A stretch of DNA of 64,000 bases, from the NCBI RefSeq assembly GCF_024868665.1, contig NC_079891.1, forward strand, positions 10,380,308 through 10,444,307, written 5' to 3'. The translations under genes were made by a program, and so were the position numbers. Position 1 is the first letter of the stretch. Every line of letters begins with the position of its first letter. The stretch comes from Triplophysa rosa. Taxonomy: Eukaryota; Chordata; Actinopteri; Cypriniformes; Nemacheilidae. Positions 32,838-44,732 of the stretch are shown here, piece by piece. The notes under the pieces were generated by a model. It saw only the letters and a list, made by a program, of their open reading frames with translations. It did no database searches and had not been told where the DNA came from.

Positions 32838-34150
32838 TCGGATAATAAATATTTTTTCTTTATTAAAGAGAAATACTAAATATACAAGAGAAAATAATAC
32901 GGGTCTCTTAAAATGAACAACTAATTTATTATAAAATGTATTATTAAATTAAAACTGTATTGCTGAAATTGCATACATTAATATCTGTGAAAAGTTAACC
33001 CATTTAATACATTACATTGCCATATTACATTCAAAATGCAATATAATACAAATATATAAATAAGAAACATAAAAAATAGAAAGAGTAATTTCAGAGGTAA
33101 ACAACTAACTTTGCATTTAGTTTATCTAAATTAGTTTTTTTTTTTTACTATCAAATAGTAATATATTTGTCCACATAAAATGCCAAGTTAACCGGACTTT
33201 TATTTTGGCAGGTTGTCTGAGGACGCTTATTTTTTAGTTTGTCTGTTTCTTCACTCAAACCATAAAATGTTCGTGAAATAAACTCTCAGAGCAATGATGT
33301 GGTAAAAGTCGATCTTGAAGTTCAAAAAATCTCTCAGACAAAGAAGGTTCAGGTGTCAAGGAGTTAACTTTATTTGATCAGGCCAAACAAAGTGAGATGT
33401 CCCCAGTCATCTGAAAACCAAGTGTTTTCCAGCCTACAGTTATAGTGAAACTTAGGAAAGGAGGTGCTTTCCTAAACCAATCAGGTAAATTCCCTTTATC
33501 TTTTATTTTTTATTATCCAATCATTCTTGTCTGCCACTATTATTTTCTAGGCAACAAGGTTTGTATCTAATGGTGGAATGTCGGCCTTCACTTGGTTTTT
33601 AAAAATAAGTTTTCCTGTTGGTACCAGTTTTCAGGCCACAAAGTGAACAACATGTTCAACCTTCTGAACTTTATCTAGGTCAGGCCTTAAACAGATCTCA
33701 AAGACATCACTGAATTTTTTATTGCTGAAATCTGTTCTATACTTGGTTAAAATGATTAAAAATATACTTATAGTTCAAACAACACTCAATCATTGCTTAA
33801 GTATGCTGATTATATCATTAAATCATCAAATCATCTTCATATATTCAGTTGTAACATTTAATCATTGGTCTGATTATTAACACATCTATGGTAATATCAT
33901 TCCTATGAATACTTCTTATAAGTGGGGTGTACAACAGAGCCCAAAAGTACAATATATGCACAAAATGATCAGAATTATGCACAATAGCAACTCCTCATAA
34001 CGCGCAGACGCAGACAAATTCATGAGCATCACTCGTGTAGCACGTTAAACTGTTCATTCATGCAGACACGCAGAACAGACAGATGATGTGTAATTAACAG
34101 GATTAATTGCCTCTGATTTTTTGTAATTGAATTACTCGAGTAACCTAAAT
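32838..34150. mobile_element. Nested hAT fragment, family of 51499-53662
   Basis: Segments around 32838-33290 (CTAAATATACAAGAGAAAAT, CATTAATATCTGTGAAAA) and 33990-34150 (GCAGACGCAGACAAATTCAT, TGAATTACTCGAGTAACC) line up with the hAT at 51499-53662. Both terminal TAGGGCTG ends are lost. The LTR at 33295-33985 splits it. Confidence 0.75.
33295..33985 (-). repeat. Solo LTR of an ERV related to the one at 5 kb
   Basis: It interrupts the hAT fragment between perfect 5-bp copies of AGCAA (33290-33294 and 33986-33990). On the minus strand it has CTGATTGG, then CTCACTTTGTTTGGCC and AATAAAG at 33368-33374. This parallels the ERV LTR at 5 kb, which has CTGATTGG, CTCACTTTGCTTGC and AATAAAG. No internal retroviral sequence is present. 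The exact termini are uncertain by a few bases. Confidence 0.7.
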
Positions 34151-35187
34151 TTTATTTTCAGCTGTCATCTTTTTGTCTTCAGAGAGCAGCACCTGCCTTC
34201 TAACAGCTGCCTGCATGGTTGCTGATTCTTTGTTTTCTCTTGCTATGTACGCATCTCTGCAGAGTGCATGCTTCTGCGATTTACCGTGTTTTTGGACCGT
34301 ATCTCGTTTAAAATGAGGGTTGCAACAAAGGCCGAGTTGTCATCAAAAATTAGCCATGGGAATGTTTTCTGCCACTGTGGATTGAAATTGTATTTCCTAC
34401 CAGCAGTGGAGGATGAACCGTTATCGCCACTTGGTCCCTCATTTACATTTTCGTCGCCTTCCTCTTCCATATCCTCCTCAGGATCAACTGTTTCTGTCAC
34501 GCTCTGTCTTATGAAATGATGACTAATTGGCTTCATAATTCATGTATGTTCCGTGTCTATCTCTCACTATGCGTTACTGCGTTTACCTCAGTTTTTTTTA
34601 AAATGTGGCGCCTGGACGCACTTTGTGTGGATCACGTGAGTTTTTTCTGAGACCACGTTATCGGCTTTTCATAGAAAAAAATCATTCGCACACGTGCAAC
34701 TAAATACATTTTCCAGTTCGCACACATCTATTTTTAGTCGCAAATGCGAGTGAAATGCTCGCACTGTCGAGCCCTGACATAAATAACAATAGCTAGCAAA
34801 ATAGACATGAAAAGGAAATAAAAATATACGCTACTGTTAAAAAGTTTAAGGCTATAACTTTAAGGTTTTTGTTACTTGTCATTGGATTCATACTCGTAGC
34901 ACCTTGGAGATGTTTTCTGACAGGAGGTCTACTCCACTTCTACTGCACAGCCATCAGCATGGAAAATCTACAAACATAACATTGAATGTTAAGGAATGAC
35001 AATATCGTTAACTGGGTTTGCAGGTACAAAACCAACTGTCAGAGAAGCTGCAATACATATAATAACGTAACTCTCTTAAAAGCAGATTTAAATTGGCTAA
35101 TGCTAATCAGTCTGTCATCAAGGCTCATTTTATGTAGGCCTGACTAAAGTAACTACCTGGGACATTAATGTAATACTGTATAAAAAC

Positions 35188-36729
35188 CAGAGGTGGACGA
35201 AGTACACAACTTCCTTACTTGAGTGAAAGTACAGATACTACTGGTCAAATATTACTCCACTACAAGTAAAAGTTGTAAAGACAGATTCTTACTTAAGTAA
35301 AAGAAGTACGTGCTTTTAAAAGTACTCGAGTATTAAAAGTAAATTTCCTTTACATCAGTTGTGCATATTTTATTATCGTATACCTTATGCCTCTGAAGCA
35401 ACCTACTGAATACACTGAGTAGCTCACAGTATCAATTGTATTAAAGGAGTAGTTCACTTCAAAATTTCCCCCATTGACTTTCCATAGTCATTTTTATTCC
35501 TACTATGGAAAGTCAATGGGGCAAATTTTGCAGTGAGCAACTCCTTTAAGAGCTTTATATGTTTAGCACACATATGTTTAGTTTAGATATAATCCTGTAT
35601 GATCATTTAGCCTAATTATCCTCATTAGCCCCCTAGGCCTATATGTATTTATGAGCAGTGTTCTTTTATTTTGTATAAGCCATGTGTTTGTTGGATTTAT
35701 TACCATTTGTATTACCACAATTTAACTACAAACATAAACTATAGCTAGTATAATGAAACTATGGTATTTTAGTTGCTGTGGTTTTACTAAAAATAGCTTA
35801 ATTGGAGTATGGGTACTATGTATAGAAAATGGTAAATTTGTGGATACTGTGGTTTTACTGCAAATACCATCCCTGCTGAAAAAAAACAATTATTTTTTTA
35901 ATTAGAATGAGATTTTTAAATTAAATTCCTCTTTGTAGTGTGTTTTGGGTTTTATTCCAATAGGATTTACCATCCCATCAATAGAATCCATCACACACAA
36001 GTAGATAACAAGTATCCATAGTACAATTCCCATTATAACCATTAAATCCATTACATTTTATGTTGTATTTTGGGCAGGGTTCTATTGTTTTTATACAGAT
36101 ATACAGGAACACTTCAACTATAGTTACTTTAGTAAAAACATCATTCATTTTCCAAATCGCTTTAAATGATATAGCAGCAGATCAGAAGTTAACACGCACG
36201 TGTAGCTCAAGGTGTATGTGATGCTTATTTACCGTTTAGCCGATCATTTTCATGACAATGTTTCTACGATCTTTGACTGATCGTAACCCACAGATGATTA
36301 CACCACACTTTAACATGTGCCTTTTTCATATTTTATTGTTCTATCTGCCTTTTTAGAGCGCTATCAACGGTGTAGCAGCGCCTATACGTTTACATTAGTT
36401 TAGCGGGAAGAGCCCCAGAGTTGCCATATTTGCGTAAAAAAATCTGCCAAATGGCCATTCAAAGCTTGCCGGAAAACCGAGAGCTTAGAAAAACTGAAAT
36501 ACTTGGCAACAGTAAAAGGTCCTGGCAGATCGCAAGCCAGATAAATTGCGCACACAGGAAACCCCGCTGCATAGTAACCATTTTCTACTTTTGGACCTTT
36601 TTATAAATGTAGTGGAGTAAAAAGTATGATATTTGTCTTTCAAATGTAGTGAAGTTAAAGTACAAGTACTCAGAAAGTGTACTTAAGTACAGTACTCAGG
36701 TAAATTTACTTCGTTACTGTCCACCTCTG
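35188..36729. mobile_element. Complete hAT-type non-autonomous element
   Basis: Ends CAGAGGTGGACGAAGTAC and GTTACTGTCCACCTCTG, with a perfect 8-bp duplication ATAAAAAC (35180-35187 and 36730-36737). The subterminal regions are rich in AAGTAC repeats. No transposase is recognisable. It hosts a TTAA MITE. Confidence 0.9.
35445..35545. mobile_element. 101-bp TTAA hairpin MITE
   Basis: Flanked by TTAA on both sides. Ends AGGAGTAGTTCACTT and GCAACTCCT. The centre is a hairpin in which CCCATTGACTTTCCATAG pairs with CTATGGAAAGTCAATGGG. Confidence 0.85.
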
Positions 36730-36978
36730 ATAAAAACAAAAGTCATCTCATCCACACCCATTTAATGACTTATAGCTGAAAATTTACCTCAGACAAAATA
36801 TCAATAAAAGCAAGGTCATTGTTTGCTGGGAATAAACAACACCACTTCATCGCACCTTTAAAACTAAGGGGTAACTATTTTAATATAATGTGCATGACCT
36901 TCAGTTTGCTTTTACAACAATCTTGGCATCATGTAATCACAATGTACCCATAAATAAGCTATTGTGGATATCTATTAA

Positions 36979-38671
36979 CAGGGCTCTAGAGTGCGACCTT
37001 ATTTCTCAATGGTGTGACTAAAAAATATCTGAGGTCGCACCGGTGCAACCAGCCGTTCGAGGGAGAGAAAAAGTCAGCGACAAAGTCTCCCAGTGATTCA
37101 ACAACAGACACACATTAGTCCCATATTGTGGTCTAAATCAATCAGAGATAGTGAAGGGCGGACCCCCCTCTGATTGGCCGTGGTCCAGATTTTCCTGTAC
37201 GTGTGTGTACCAGAGGTCGCGTTAACCGAAAATTCTGTCATTGACAGATTTTTTTTACCAGTAACGGAAAAAACCTGAAGGCCGTCCATCATTTTGACGG
37301 ATTACAATGAGGGCAATTTGTAACTCCCCATTTCCCTTCATTAGAGCGTGATATGCTCGCGAAGGGACGTGCGTGTTCTCACCTGTCATTGTTACTGACT
37401 AGACATATGTGATGCGATCTGGGAAAACCCGTCGGATGTCGCGCTGGGGCACCTATCAAAGTAAACCACATAACATGAAGAATGAAGGAGTATCAATGCA
37501 CATTTCCTGCCAGTCCTGTGTAAACTATGACATACAAAGTTTTTTCATACTATATGGTGCCAATCCATGAAGTTGAAGCACATTTTCTACAAATTTGCCA
37601 TATTTTATGGTCTACATTCACACTTGAGTATTTAATGCACCAAAACTTTTCTCAAATGTTTAGGTACATGTATAAAGGTCAGTTTGAGAGAGATTTTGTG
37701 TTGCTAAAATGAATATAAATAAAGTTATAAGCAAAACCAGCAGCATAAGATTTTCGTTTTTTTGTATTCACAATTATACACATTTATGGATTGTGACAAA
37801 AAACTGCAGGATATTTTGCGGAGAACTTTTAACATAAAGTCCAAAAGGGTGTTGTCTATGCAACAATGCATTTAAAAAGTAGTGCCCAGGCGTGGGAACG
37901 AAAATCAATTTCTAGCCACTTTTTCCTAGTTCACCTTATGGCCTACTATGTTTTCGTGAGATGACAGAGCTCCCTGTCTGCAGCACCGGGAGTTATCCCC
38001 GGTCAGCTGCTCATGCGAACCGGACCGCGATTGCAAAACACTAGGGATGATCAAAAGTCCAGACACTATGCACATGATAAACAACGTAAAACTTGCTTCA
38101 CTGCTTATTAGTTGTTGTCCTTGTGTAGTTATAATGGCAGAGCTCTCATTCTTTAAGTGTGCCCGCACCATTTTCCTTACTTTCGTTTTATTCAAACGGT
38201 TCTGTACAGTATTTTTATAGACTTCAACACTAGGAAATGTTTTTTTATTAAATTGTTATTAGAGTAAGTCTTTTACCACTGTAAAGTGACTTTTACTTGT
38301 GATACTGGATTGTTGTGCTTTTGTTTTCATCACTTACCTTTAAACCCGTTTTCCTCCAAATTCCGTTCCATACACAAGGTATGAGCAAAATAAAAACTGA
38401 TTTGGAAAGGGCTTGAATATGGTATCAAAAACTGTAATATATAAATTTGCACCATGTGTTGGGTTTTCCCAGATCGAATCACATATGAACATAAACATTA
38501 AAACATTAAATATATAGATGAATATAAACAACAACGGCTTTATTGGGCATTCAGTTGTATTAAAATACAACAAGTTCCGAGACCCAAGTACAGTGTGATG
38601 ATGTCACGAACATACTAATTACCACCTAAAGCCACCTTGCACCATAGTGATGGGTAATAATAGATTATGAC
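36979..38671. mobile_element. Composite hAT, copy A (right-truncated)
   Basis: The left end CAGGGCTCTAGAGTGCGACC is identical to copy B at 41612. At 37211 a second hAT end (CAGAGGTCGCGTTAA) begins after GTGTGTAC, exactly as in copy B. The body matches copy B until about 38671, where homology stops. An extra 391 bp at 37554-37944 is absent from copy B. Confidence 0.85.
37554..37944. other. 391-bp segment present only in composite copy A
   Basis: It is bordered by ACTAT direct repeats (37549-37553 and 37945-37949). Copy B reads straight through this point. Either an insertion with a 5-bp duplication in A or a deletion in B. No inverted ends are obvious. Confidence 0.6.
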
Positions 38672-39076
38672 GGATTTTTTTCAAACTCATTTATCAAACG
38701 GTCGTATGCCAGAAAACTGTGCGTACGCTTGCTTCCACACAAAACTTGCCATTTATCAATATGGACGTGTGCGGTTGCTTTACCTTTTTGATAACTGAAA
38801 AGGAATAATGACAATATATGTTCAAAAAGCACAGTTTGTCTACTTTTAGGAGCAATTCAAATTTTTTTGATAGCACAAATGGTTGCAGAGCTATGGTAAA
38901 ATGAATACCGCTTGGTGACGACACCTCTGGTTTAAAAAGGTTAATAAAGTATGTTCTTGTCTAGCCTAATTATATGAACTTTTAATTGTTTGAAATTACA
39001 AGGTTAACGGGTGCTTTGGTGTAAAAAACTGATGAGATTTTAGTCTACTTCTCAGATAATTAAAATACACAATTAA

Positions 39077-39543
39077 CTCTTTCCCTGACATTGACGAAAA
39101 AATCAACCGTTCCCTGCCAAAGATTATTTAAGGCAATCGGTGTTTTTACTGTTGTACAGCAGGTGGCGCTGTTACACACCTTTGGAAAAAGTACAGAATC
39201 TCTGGTCCTAGAACGTTTATATTTTATCTGTTTTTAATCATTGTTCTGAGTCTAATCTGGGAGGAGTCTTTGACAAAAAGGATAATTATCTCCGCTGTTT
39301 AATCAAAGTGATGCATTTTTGAAGAAACCTACCCACATCTAAGGGGTGATTAAAAAAAGAACAAATGAAGATAGAAGAATACATTTTTTGTTGTTTAAAA
39401 GCATAGACTCCGTTCTTTCATTTGATATATTGTTTGTCCATATATTAGTTACAGAAAATGTACTGTGAGTCATCAAAGTTGAGTGAAAATGTTAAAAACC
39501 GCTGGCTGGCAACGTTTTTTAAAAAAGGCTGGCGGGGAAAGAG
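39077..39543. mobile_element. piggyBac-like MITE
   Basis: TTAA on both sides (39073-39076 and 39544-39547). The ends are CTCTTTCCCTGACATTG and the reversed CTCTTTCCCCGCCAGCC, the CCCTTT/CYCTTTCCC type seen at piggyBac termini. No coding capacity. It contains a CTCF-like AGCAGGTGGCGC near 39162. Confidence 0.75.
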
Positions 39544-40269
39544 TTAAAAGTAAAACATAAAAAACTACAATAATCAACATAATTACAAGCAATGGGTAAG
39601 TTTATCTATTTGCAAGGCGATAGCATATTTGTTTGACAAATATGCATTCTAATGAAAACAGACAACACGCATGCTTTAATGTTTTTTATTTGTGCTGTGT
39701 TTATTTGTGCTTGGTTGTGTGTGAAAGACGCACGCGCACTGGGTCACAGCTCGAGGTTGCCTGGCTATGTGTGGCAGGCACCAGGCTGGTTTGTGGGGGC
39801 TGAAAACCGCTGCTTCTTGTCTCTGACAGATCTGAAAGAGAAAAAATAAATGAAGCAATCATAAAACTGTGTGTGCTTGATTTAAGCAGCCTGAAATGCA
39901 AGATTAGCAGCATTAGATTTTAAACATTTATCCTCTTTAGAAACATGCATCTGTCTCCTCTGCCACAGACCATTTTTTCTTCACCTAAATGAAGACAATT
40001 GTAAAAACATTTACATATAAACATTATTCTATAATTGCGCTGCAAAAATTATCAGTAATTTATATCTACATTCGTTTTTACATTAACACATTAATGTAGG
40101 CTTACTCAAACAAAGTTCTTCAAGACTGAAGTCAGATTATAATTTTGTTTAAATGCACTACACAAACAAAGTAATTTAAAACAACAATACTTGGTGTAAA
40201 AATAATTTTAAACAATAATAATTTGCTGTGATATTTACAAAACATACATATCAAATAAAAAATACAAAC

Positions 40270-40432
40270 CTGATGAGCCGCAGTTCGGTTCACTACGCCA
40301 CGCTGTTGACCGCAGCAGTGATGTCTTTCCAAACTGTTTTTTTTTAGTTCCTTTGATGCCGCTTTTCAAGGTTATTTTTTCAATTTCTAAATCGGAAAAG
40401 TTCCTCATTTTGCTCTGTATACGTTTCTCCAT
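40270..40432 (-). pseudogene. Myb/SANT-like exon remnant (NAIF1/Harbinger-partner type)
   Basis: From ATG 40432 the frame reads MEKRIQSKMRNFSDLEIEK and then GIKGTKKKQF. It then shifts frame through WKDITAAVNSV and again to VVNRTAAHQ before a CAG/GTTTGT donor. The series FSDLEIE...GIKGTKKKQ.WKDITAAVN...NRTAA matches the Myb/SANT-like first exon found in fish NAIF1-type and PIF/Harbinger accessory proteins. At least two frameshifts make it dead. A long A run (nine A's) at the KKK codons is a likely site of one shift. Confidence 0.6.
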
Positions 40433-40871
40433 GTCGAAAATGTAGAGGCGAGGCGTCTACACCCTGAATTTATAGAGGCCTGATATGTAAATTACAATGA
40501 TGGCCACTCACTGAAGAAAACATGAACAAGTACATCACACAGCTTTAGATGAACAACTGTAAATAACAGATGAACACATGAAATCTGTCAAGATCTCACC
40601 AGAGGAGAATTAAACACAAACCATTAACATCTTCCCTTTTTACAGACACCATTTTCACTATTTTATTTTATACAAAAACTCTTATTGAGAATTAACAGGT
40701 TTACATGTTGATGTTTTGTTTGAAGTTACCATTATTGTGATCAGTGTTTGTTTTAGTTGGGCTCTTGACCATTGACTTTTTGAAAGTTGTTGTTTTTGGC
40801 TGCCTAATAATGATGAAGACATGATCCTCATATTTTGTGGTTTGCCTCCAACATATTATGTCGTATTATTC

Positions 40872-41532
40872 GGTTACACTTTATTTTACAGTGCCCGTGT
40901 TAAAGTGTAATTATACATTTAATGTACTGAGTAACTTCATGTACTTACTATAGGGTTAGGATTAGGGTTTGGTTCAGGGTTAGTTACATGTAATTATTAG
41001 GGATGTAACGATTCACCGTGAGCCGGTTGAAAATCGGTTATAATGAGTGACGATTCAATTCGGTTGAGGCTTGAACTGAATCGCAATACATTTTTTGAAC
41101 AGCAGGGGCCGCTATTTTCACTGCAAACCTAAACGTGGATGCTGATATTTCTTAAATGCAAAAAAATCCAAGAAAAGCACAGACAGTATTAGTTTGTTTA
41201 TATTAAAGAGACTTTTTCTATTATTAATTTGTTATAAAATCGCAGTTTACTTTTGTTATTTGAAATAAAACATTATTTTATTATGCAAAGAAACGTGAAG
41301 CATTTAAGAAATAATGCAAGGGAAGTTGTTCATTTCTAATTTTTCAACTCATTTTTTAAAAATAAATCGTGAGTAAATCGTGAATAAATCGCATCGTGAG
41401 ATCAGAATCGTGCATCGCATCGTGAGCTGAGTGAATCGTTACATCCCTAGTAATTATGCATAATTTATAGTAAATACTATAGTAAATACTTGTAACATGT
41501 GTAACAAGGACACTGTAAAATAAAGTGTTACC
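40872..41532. mobile_element. MITE with GGTTACACTTTATTTTACAGTG ends
   Basis: The left GGTTACACTTTATTTTACAG and right CTGTAAAATAAAGTGTTACC are near-perfect inverted repeats. A perfect 8-bp duplication TATTATTC lies at 40864-40871 and 41533-41540. The interior includes TTAGGG-like repeats (about 40950-40985) and a second MITE. Confidence 0.9.
40998..41449. mobile_element. Nested hAT MITE (TAGGGATGTAACGATTCAC ends)
   Basis: Inverted ends TAGGGATGTAACGATTCAC and GTGAATCGTTACATCCCTA, with a perfect 8-bp duplication GTAATTAT at 40990-40997 and 41450-41457. It has inserted into the preceding MITE. Confidence 0.92.
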
Positions 41533-42547
41533 TATTATTCTTGTGGTATTAATTACATGTACTCCCATCATTGTGTGGTATGACTTCCATCAGTGTTGTA
41601 GCAATCACATGCAGGGCTCTAGAGTGCGACCTTATTTCTCAATGGTGCAACTAAGAAAAATCTGAGATCGCACCGGTGCGACCAGCCGTTCGAGGAAGAA
41701 AAAAAGTCTCCGCGACTCTGAAAGTCTCCCTGTGATTCAACAACAGACACACATTAGGCGCATATCGTGGTCTAAACCAATCAGAGATAGTGAAGGGCGG
41801 ACCCCCCCTCTGATTGGCCATGGTCAGGATTTTCCTGTGCGTGTGTGTACCAGAGGTCGCGTTAAACGAAAATTCTCTGTCATTGACAGATTTTTTTTTT
41901 ACCAGTGGCGGAAAAATCTGAAGTCCGTCCATCATTTTGACGGATTACAATGAGGGCAATTTGTAACTCCCCGTTTCCCTTCATTAGAGCGTGATATGCT
42001 CGCGAAGGGACGTGCGTGTATTCACCCGTCATTGTTACAGACTAGACATATGTGATGCGATCTGGGAAAACCCATTGGATGTCACGCTGGGACGCGGGAA
42101 AGACAGTTCACCTATCAAAGTAAACCACATAACATGAAGAATGAAGGAGTATAAATGCACATTTCCCGCCAGTCCTGTGTAAACTACGGCATGCAAAGTT
42201 TTTTATACAATGTTTTCGTGAGATGACAGAGCTCCCCGTCTGCAGCACCGGGAGTTATCCGATCGCAAAACATACAAGGGATGATCAAAAGTCCAGACAC
42301 TATGCACATAAAACTTGCTTCACTGCTTATTAGTTGTTGTCCGTAATGTTTGCTAGTTTCCTTGTGTAGTGAATGATAATGGCAGAGCTCTCGTTCTTTT
42401 TAGTGTGCCCGCACCATTTTCCTTACTTTTGTTTTATTCAAACGGTTTTGTACAGTATTTTTATAGACTTCAACACTGGGAAATGTTTTTTTATTAAATT
42501 GTTATTAGAGTAAGTCTTTTACTACTCTAAAGTGACTTATACTGGAC

Positions 42548-43689
42548 CAGTGTTAATTTTGACAGCAAATTTTGATTTAGTTTTAGTCATAGTCTTTTGA
42601 CGAAAATGCAATTTAGTCTTAGTCACATTTTAGTCAACCCCATCATTTTAGTTTTAGTCTAGTTTTAGTCGACGAAATATGAAAAACATTTTAGTCGAAT
42701 AAATATACATTATATTTAGTCTACTAAAATCTAAATGGTTTAAATCATTTACTTGGTGTAATTAAATGTTCCATACAAAGATTCAACTGTTTTGACATAA
42801 TTTACTTCACCTTAGAATGAAATTAAACCAGGTCATTACCTTTATTTTTCAGAAAAGTTCAGTAACTAGATTTGCATTTTTGGAACACAGAATATTAGAC
42901 CATGAACGACATGTTCCAGTTCATTCAATCCCATTTGACTCAATTGACTCGTTAAGTAGGGCGTTTTCATTCAGTTCATTCAACCAATGAAACGCTCTGA
43001 CAGGGCTCACACTCAAACGCTATTGGCTCATGGCATGCCTCTTTGAAGAAAGAGCTGCACTGTCTTTGCTTGAGACAGCAATGAATGAGAAATAGTTTTC
43101 AAAAAGACATATTATATAAATTGTATTACATTTCTTTAGTCATGCAAACATGTTACATATTTGGTTGGAATGTACAATTTGACTCACTTCATCACTTCTA
43201 TAATCAGTAGAGGACAGCGCTGGTTTTCTTTTGGCTGACTTTGTTGCATTCACGTTATGCAGCAGCTCGTGTTAAGTTAACATAGGCATATAAAAACCTT
43301 TGAGCTTGCCTTCATAATGTGTTTCGGGGTAACTCGCCTGCAGTCGCGCTTCAAGTTTGTGGCGTTTTACTGGCGATCGTGAAGGAAAATAAGACGCTTT
43401 GTAAACCGCGTGGAGACACAGAATACATGTCTGTGCTTCCACTTCTCCCAGAGACTTCTCTCTACCGCTTATATGAGATGAGCACATGCGCGCAAACTGA
43501 TGTCCGCCAGATAGGACAAGAATATTTTACTCTCGTTTTTATTAGTTGACGAAAATGTCAGTATATTATTATTACAGTTTTCGTTATAATGCATTCATTT
43601 TTATTTAGTTATCGTCTCGTTTTCGTCAGTGAAAACATGTCGTTAACGAATACTTTTCGTCATAGTTTTCGTTAACGAAATTAACACTG
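42548..43689. mobile_element. Nested hAT element (CAGTGTTAATTTTGAC ends)
   Basis: Ends CAGTGTTAATTTTGAC and CGTTAACGAAATTAACACTG, with a perfect 8-bp duplication TACTGGAC at 42540-42547 and 43690-43697. Composite copy A keeps the empty site (ATACTGGATTG at about 38303). Subterminal TTTTAGTC repeats. No recognisable transposase. Confidence 0.92.
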
Positions 43690-43918
43690 TACTGGACTGT
43701 GGTGCTTTTATTTTCATCACTTAACTTTAAACCCGTTTTCCTCCAAATTCCGTTCCTGAAAATCCTAGCGCTTCAGCCGACCTCAGCCATAACTGTTGTT
43801 CCATACACAAGGTATGAGCAAAATAAAAACTGATTTGGAAAGGGCTTGAATATGGTATCAAAAACTGTAATATATAAGTTTGCACCATGTGTTGGGTTTT
43901 CCCAGATCGAATCACATA

Positions 43919-44350
43919 TGTGACCCTGGACAACAAAACCAGTCTTATGGGTCAATTTTTCGAAATTGAGATTTTTACATAATCTGAAAGCTGAATAAAT
44001 AAACTTTCTATAGATATATGAGTTAGAATAGGACAATATCTGGCTGAGATACAACCGTTTAAAACAATGGAATCTGAGAGCGCAAAAAAATCTAAATATT
44101 GAGAAAATTGCCTTTGAAGTTGTTAATCAGGGGCACTGTGGCAGACCATCCACTCACAAAAATAAAGTTTTTATATATTTAAGGTAGGAAATTTACAAAA
44201 TATCTTCATGGAACATGATCTTTACTTAATATCATTAGGATATTTGGCATAAAAGAAAAATCGATAATTTTGACCCACACAATGTATTTTTGTCTTTTAC
44301 TAAAAATGTTCCCGCGCTACTTAAGACTGGTTTTGTGATCCAGGGTCACA
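43919..44350. mobile_element. 432-bp MITE (TGTGACCCTGG ends)
   Basis: Ends TGTGACCCTGGACAACAAAA and TTTTGTGATCCAGGGTCACA. Composite copy A has the empty site CACATATGAACATAA near 38484. This fits a TA duplication, or CATATG if the ends are TGACCC. I recognise this as a very widespread fish repeat. Non-coding. Confidence 0.88.
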
Positions 44351-44732
44351 TATGTACATAAACATTAAAACATTAAATATATAGATAAATATAAACAACA
44401 ACGGCTTTATTGGGCATTCAGTTGTATTAAAATACAACAAGTTCCAAGACGCAAGTACAGTGTGATGACATCACGAACATACTAATTACCACGTAAAGCC
44501 ACCTTGCACCATAGTGACGGGTGATAATAGATTATGACGGATTGTTTACGAGCCTGTCAGTCAAAATGACGGACAATAAAAAAGTCTAGCGCAACCTCTG
44601 GTGTGTACGTTTGAAAATGCGTGTGCTGCAGTCAGACAGAGAGGTGAGGAGCCTACACAGTAAAACTGACAGTGCTGATTCAACTCCATGGGAGTTGATT
44701 TCAACACTATAGCAGTGTTTATATAATTCTCA

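Larger units (their letters stand above)
32638..34536 (-). pseudogene. Fragments of a hAT transposase (ZNF862/C17orf113-like)
   Basis: Two separated pieces remain. The N-terminal piece (34536-34243) encodes an acidic linker followed by KYNFNPQWQKTFPWLIFDD, which resembles the start of the domain preceding the zinc finger in ZNF862/C17orf113-type hAT proteins. A second piece (32838-32638) encodes SLAEKLRAAHYLSVLIDGDS, like the YFSVMIDGSTD block at the beginning of the hAT catalytic domain. The middle was displaced by the nested insertions, and no C-terminal dimerisation domain was found. Assignment rests on motif resemblance only. Confidence 0.5.
32350..34776 (-). mobile_element. hAT transposon remnant (GTCGAGCCCTG ends)
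   Basis: Ends CAGAGCTTGAC and GTCGAGCCCTG, with flanks ACGTAAAT (32342-32349) and ACATAAAT (34777-34784) matching seven of eight bases. It holds minus-strand transposase pieces, and a second hAT fragment with an LTR has inserted into it. Confidence 0.75.
41851..44600. mobile_element. hAT element with GTGTGTAC duplication
   Basis: Ends CAGAGGTCGCGTTAAACG and AGTCTAGCGCAACCTCTG. A perfect 8-bp duplication GTGTGTAC lies at 41843-41850 and 44601-44608. Its body is shared with composite copy A from 37211. Two further insertions sit inside. Confidence 0.9.

Noticed and set aside
39652..39913. Overlapping frames at 39652-39913
   Set aside because: No domain, no splice context, and both strands are open for a short stretch, which is expected by chance.
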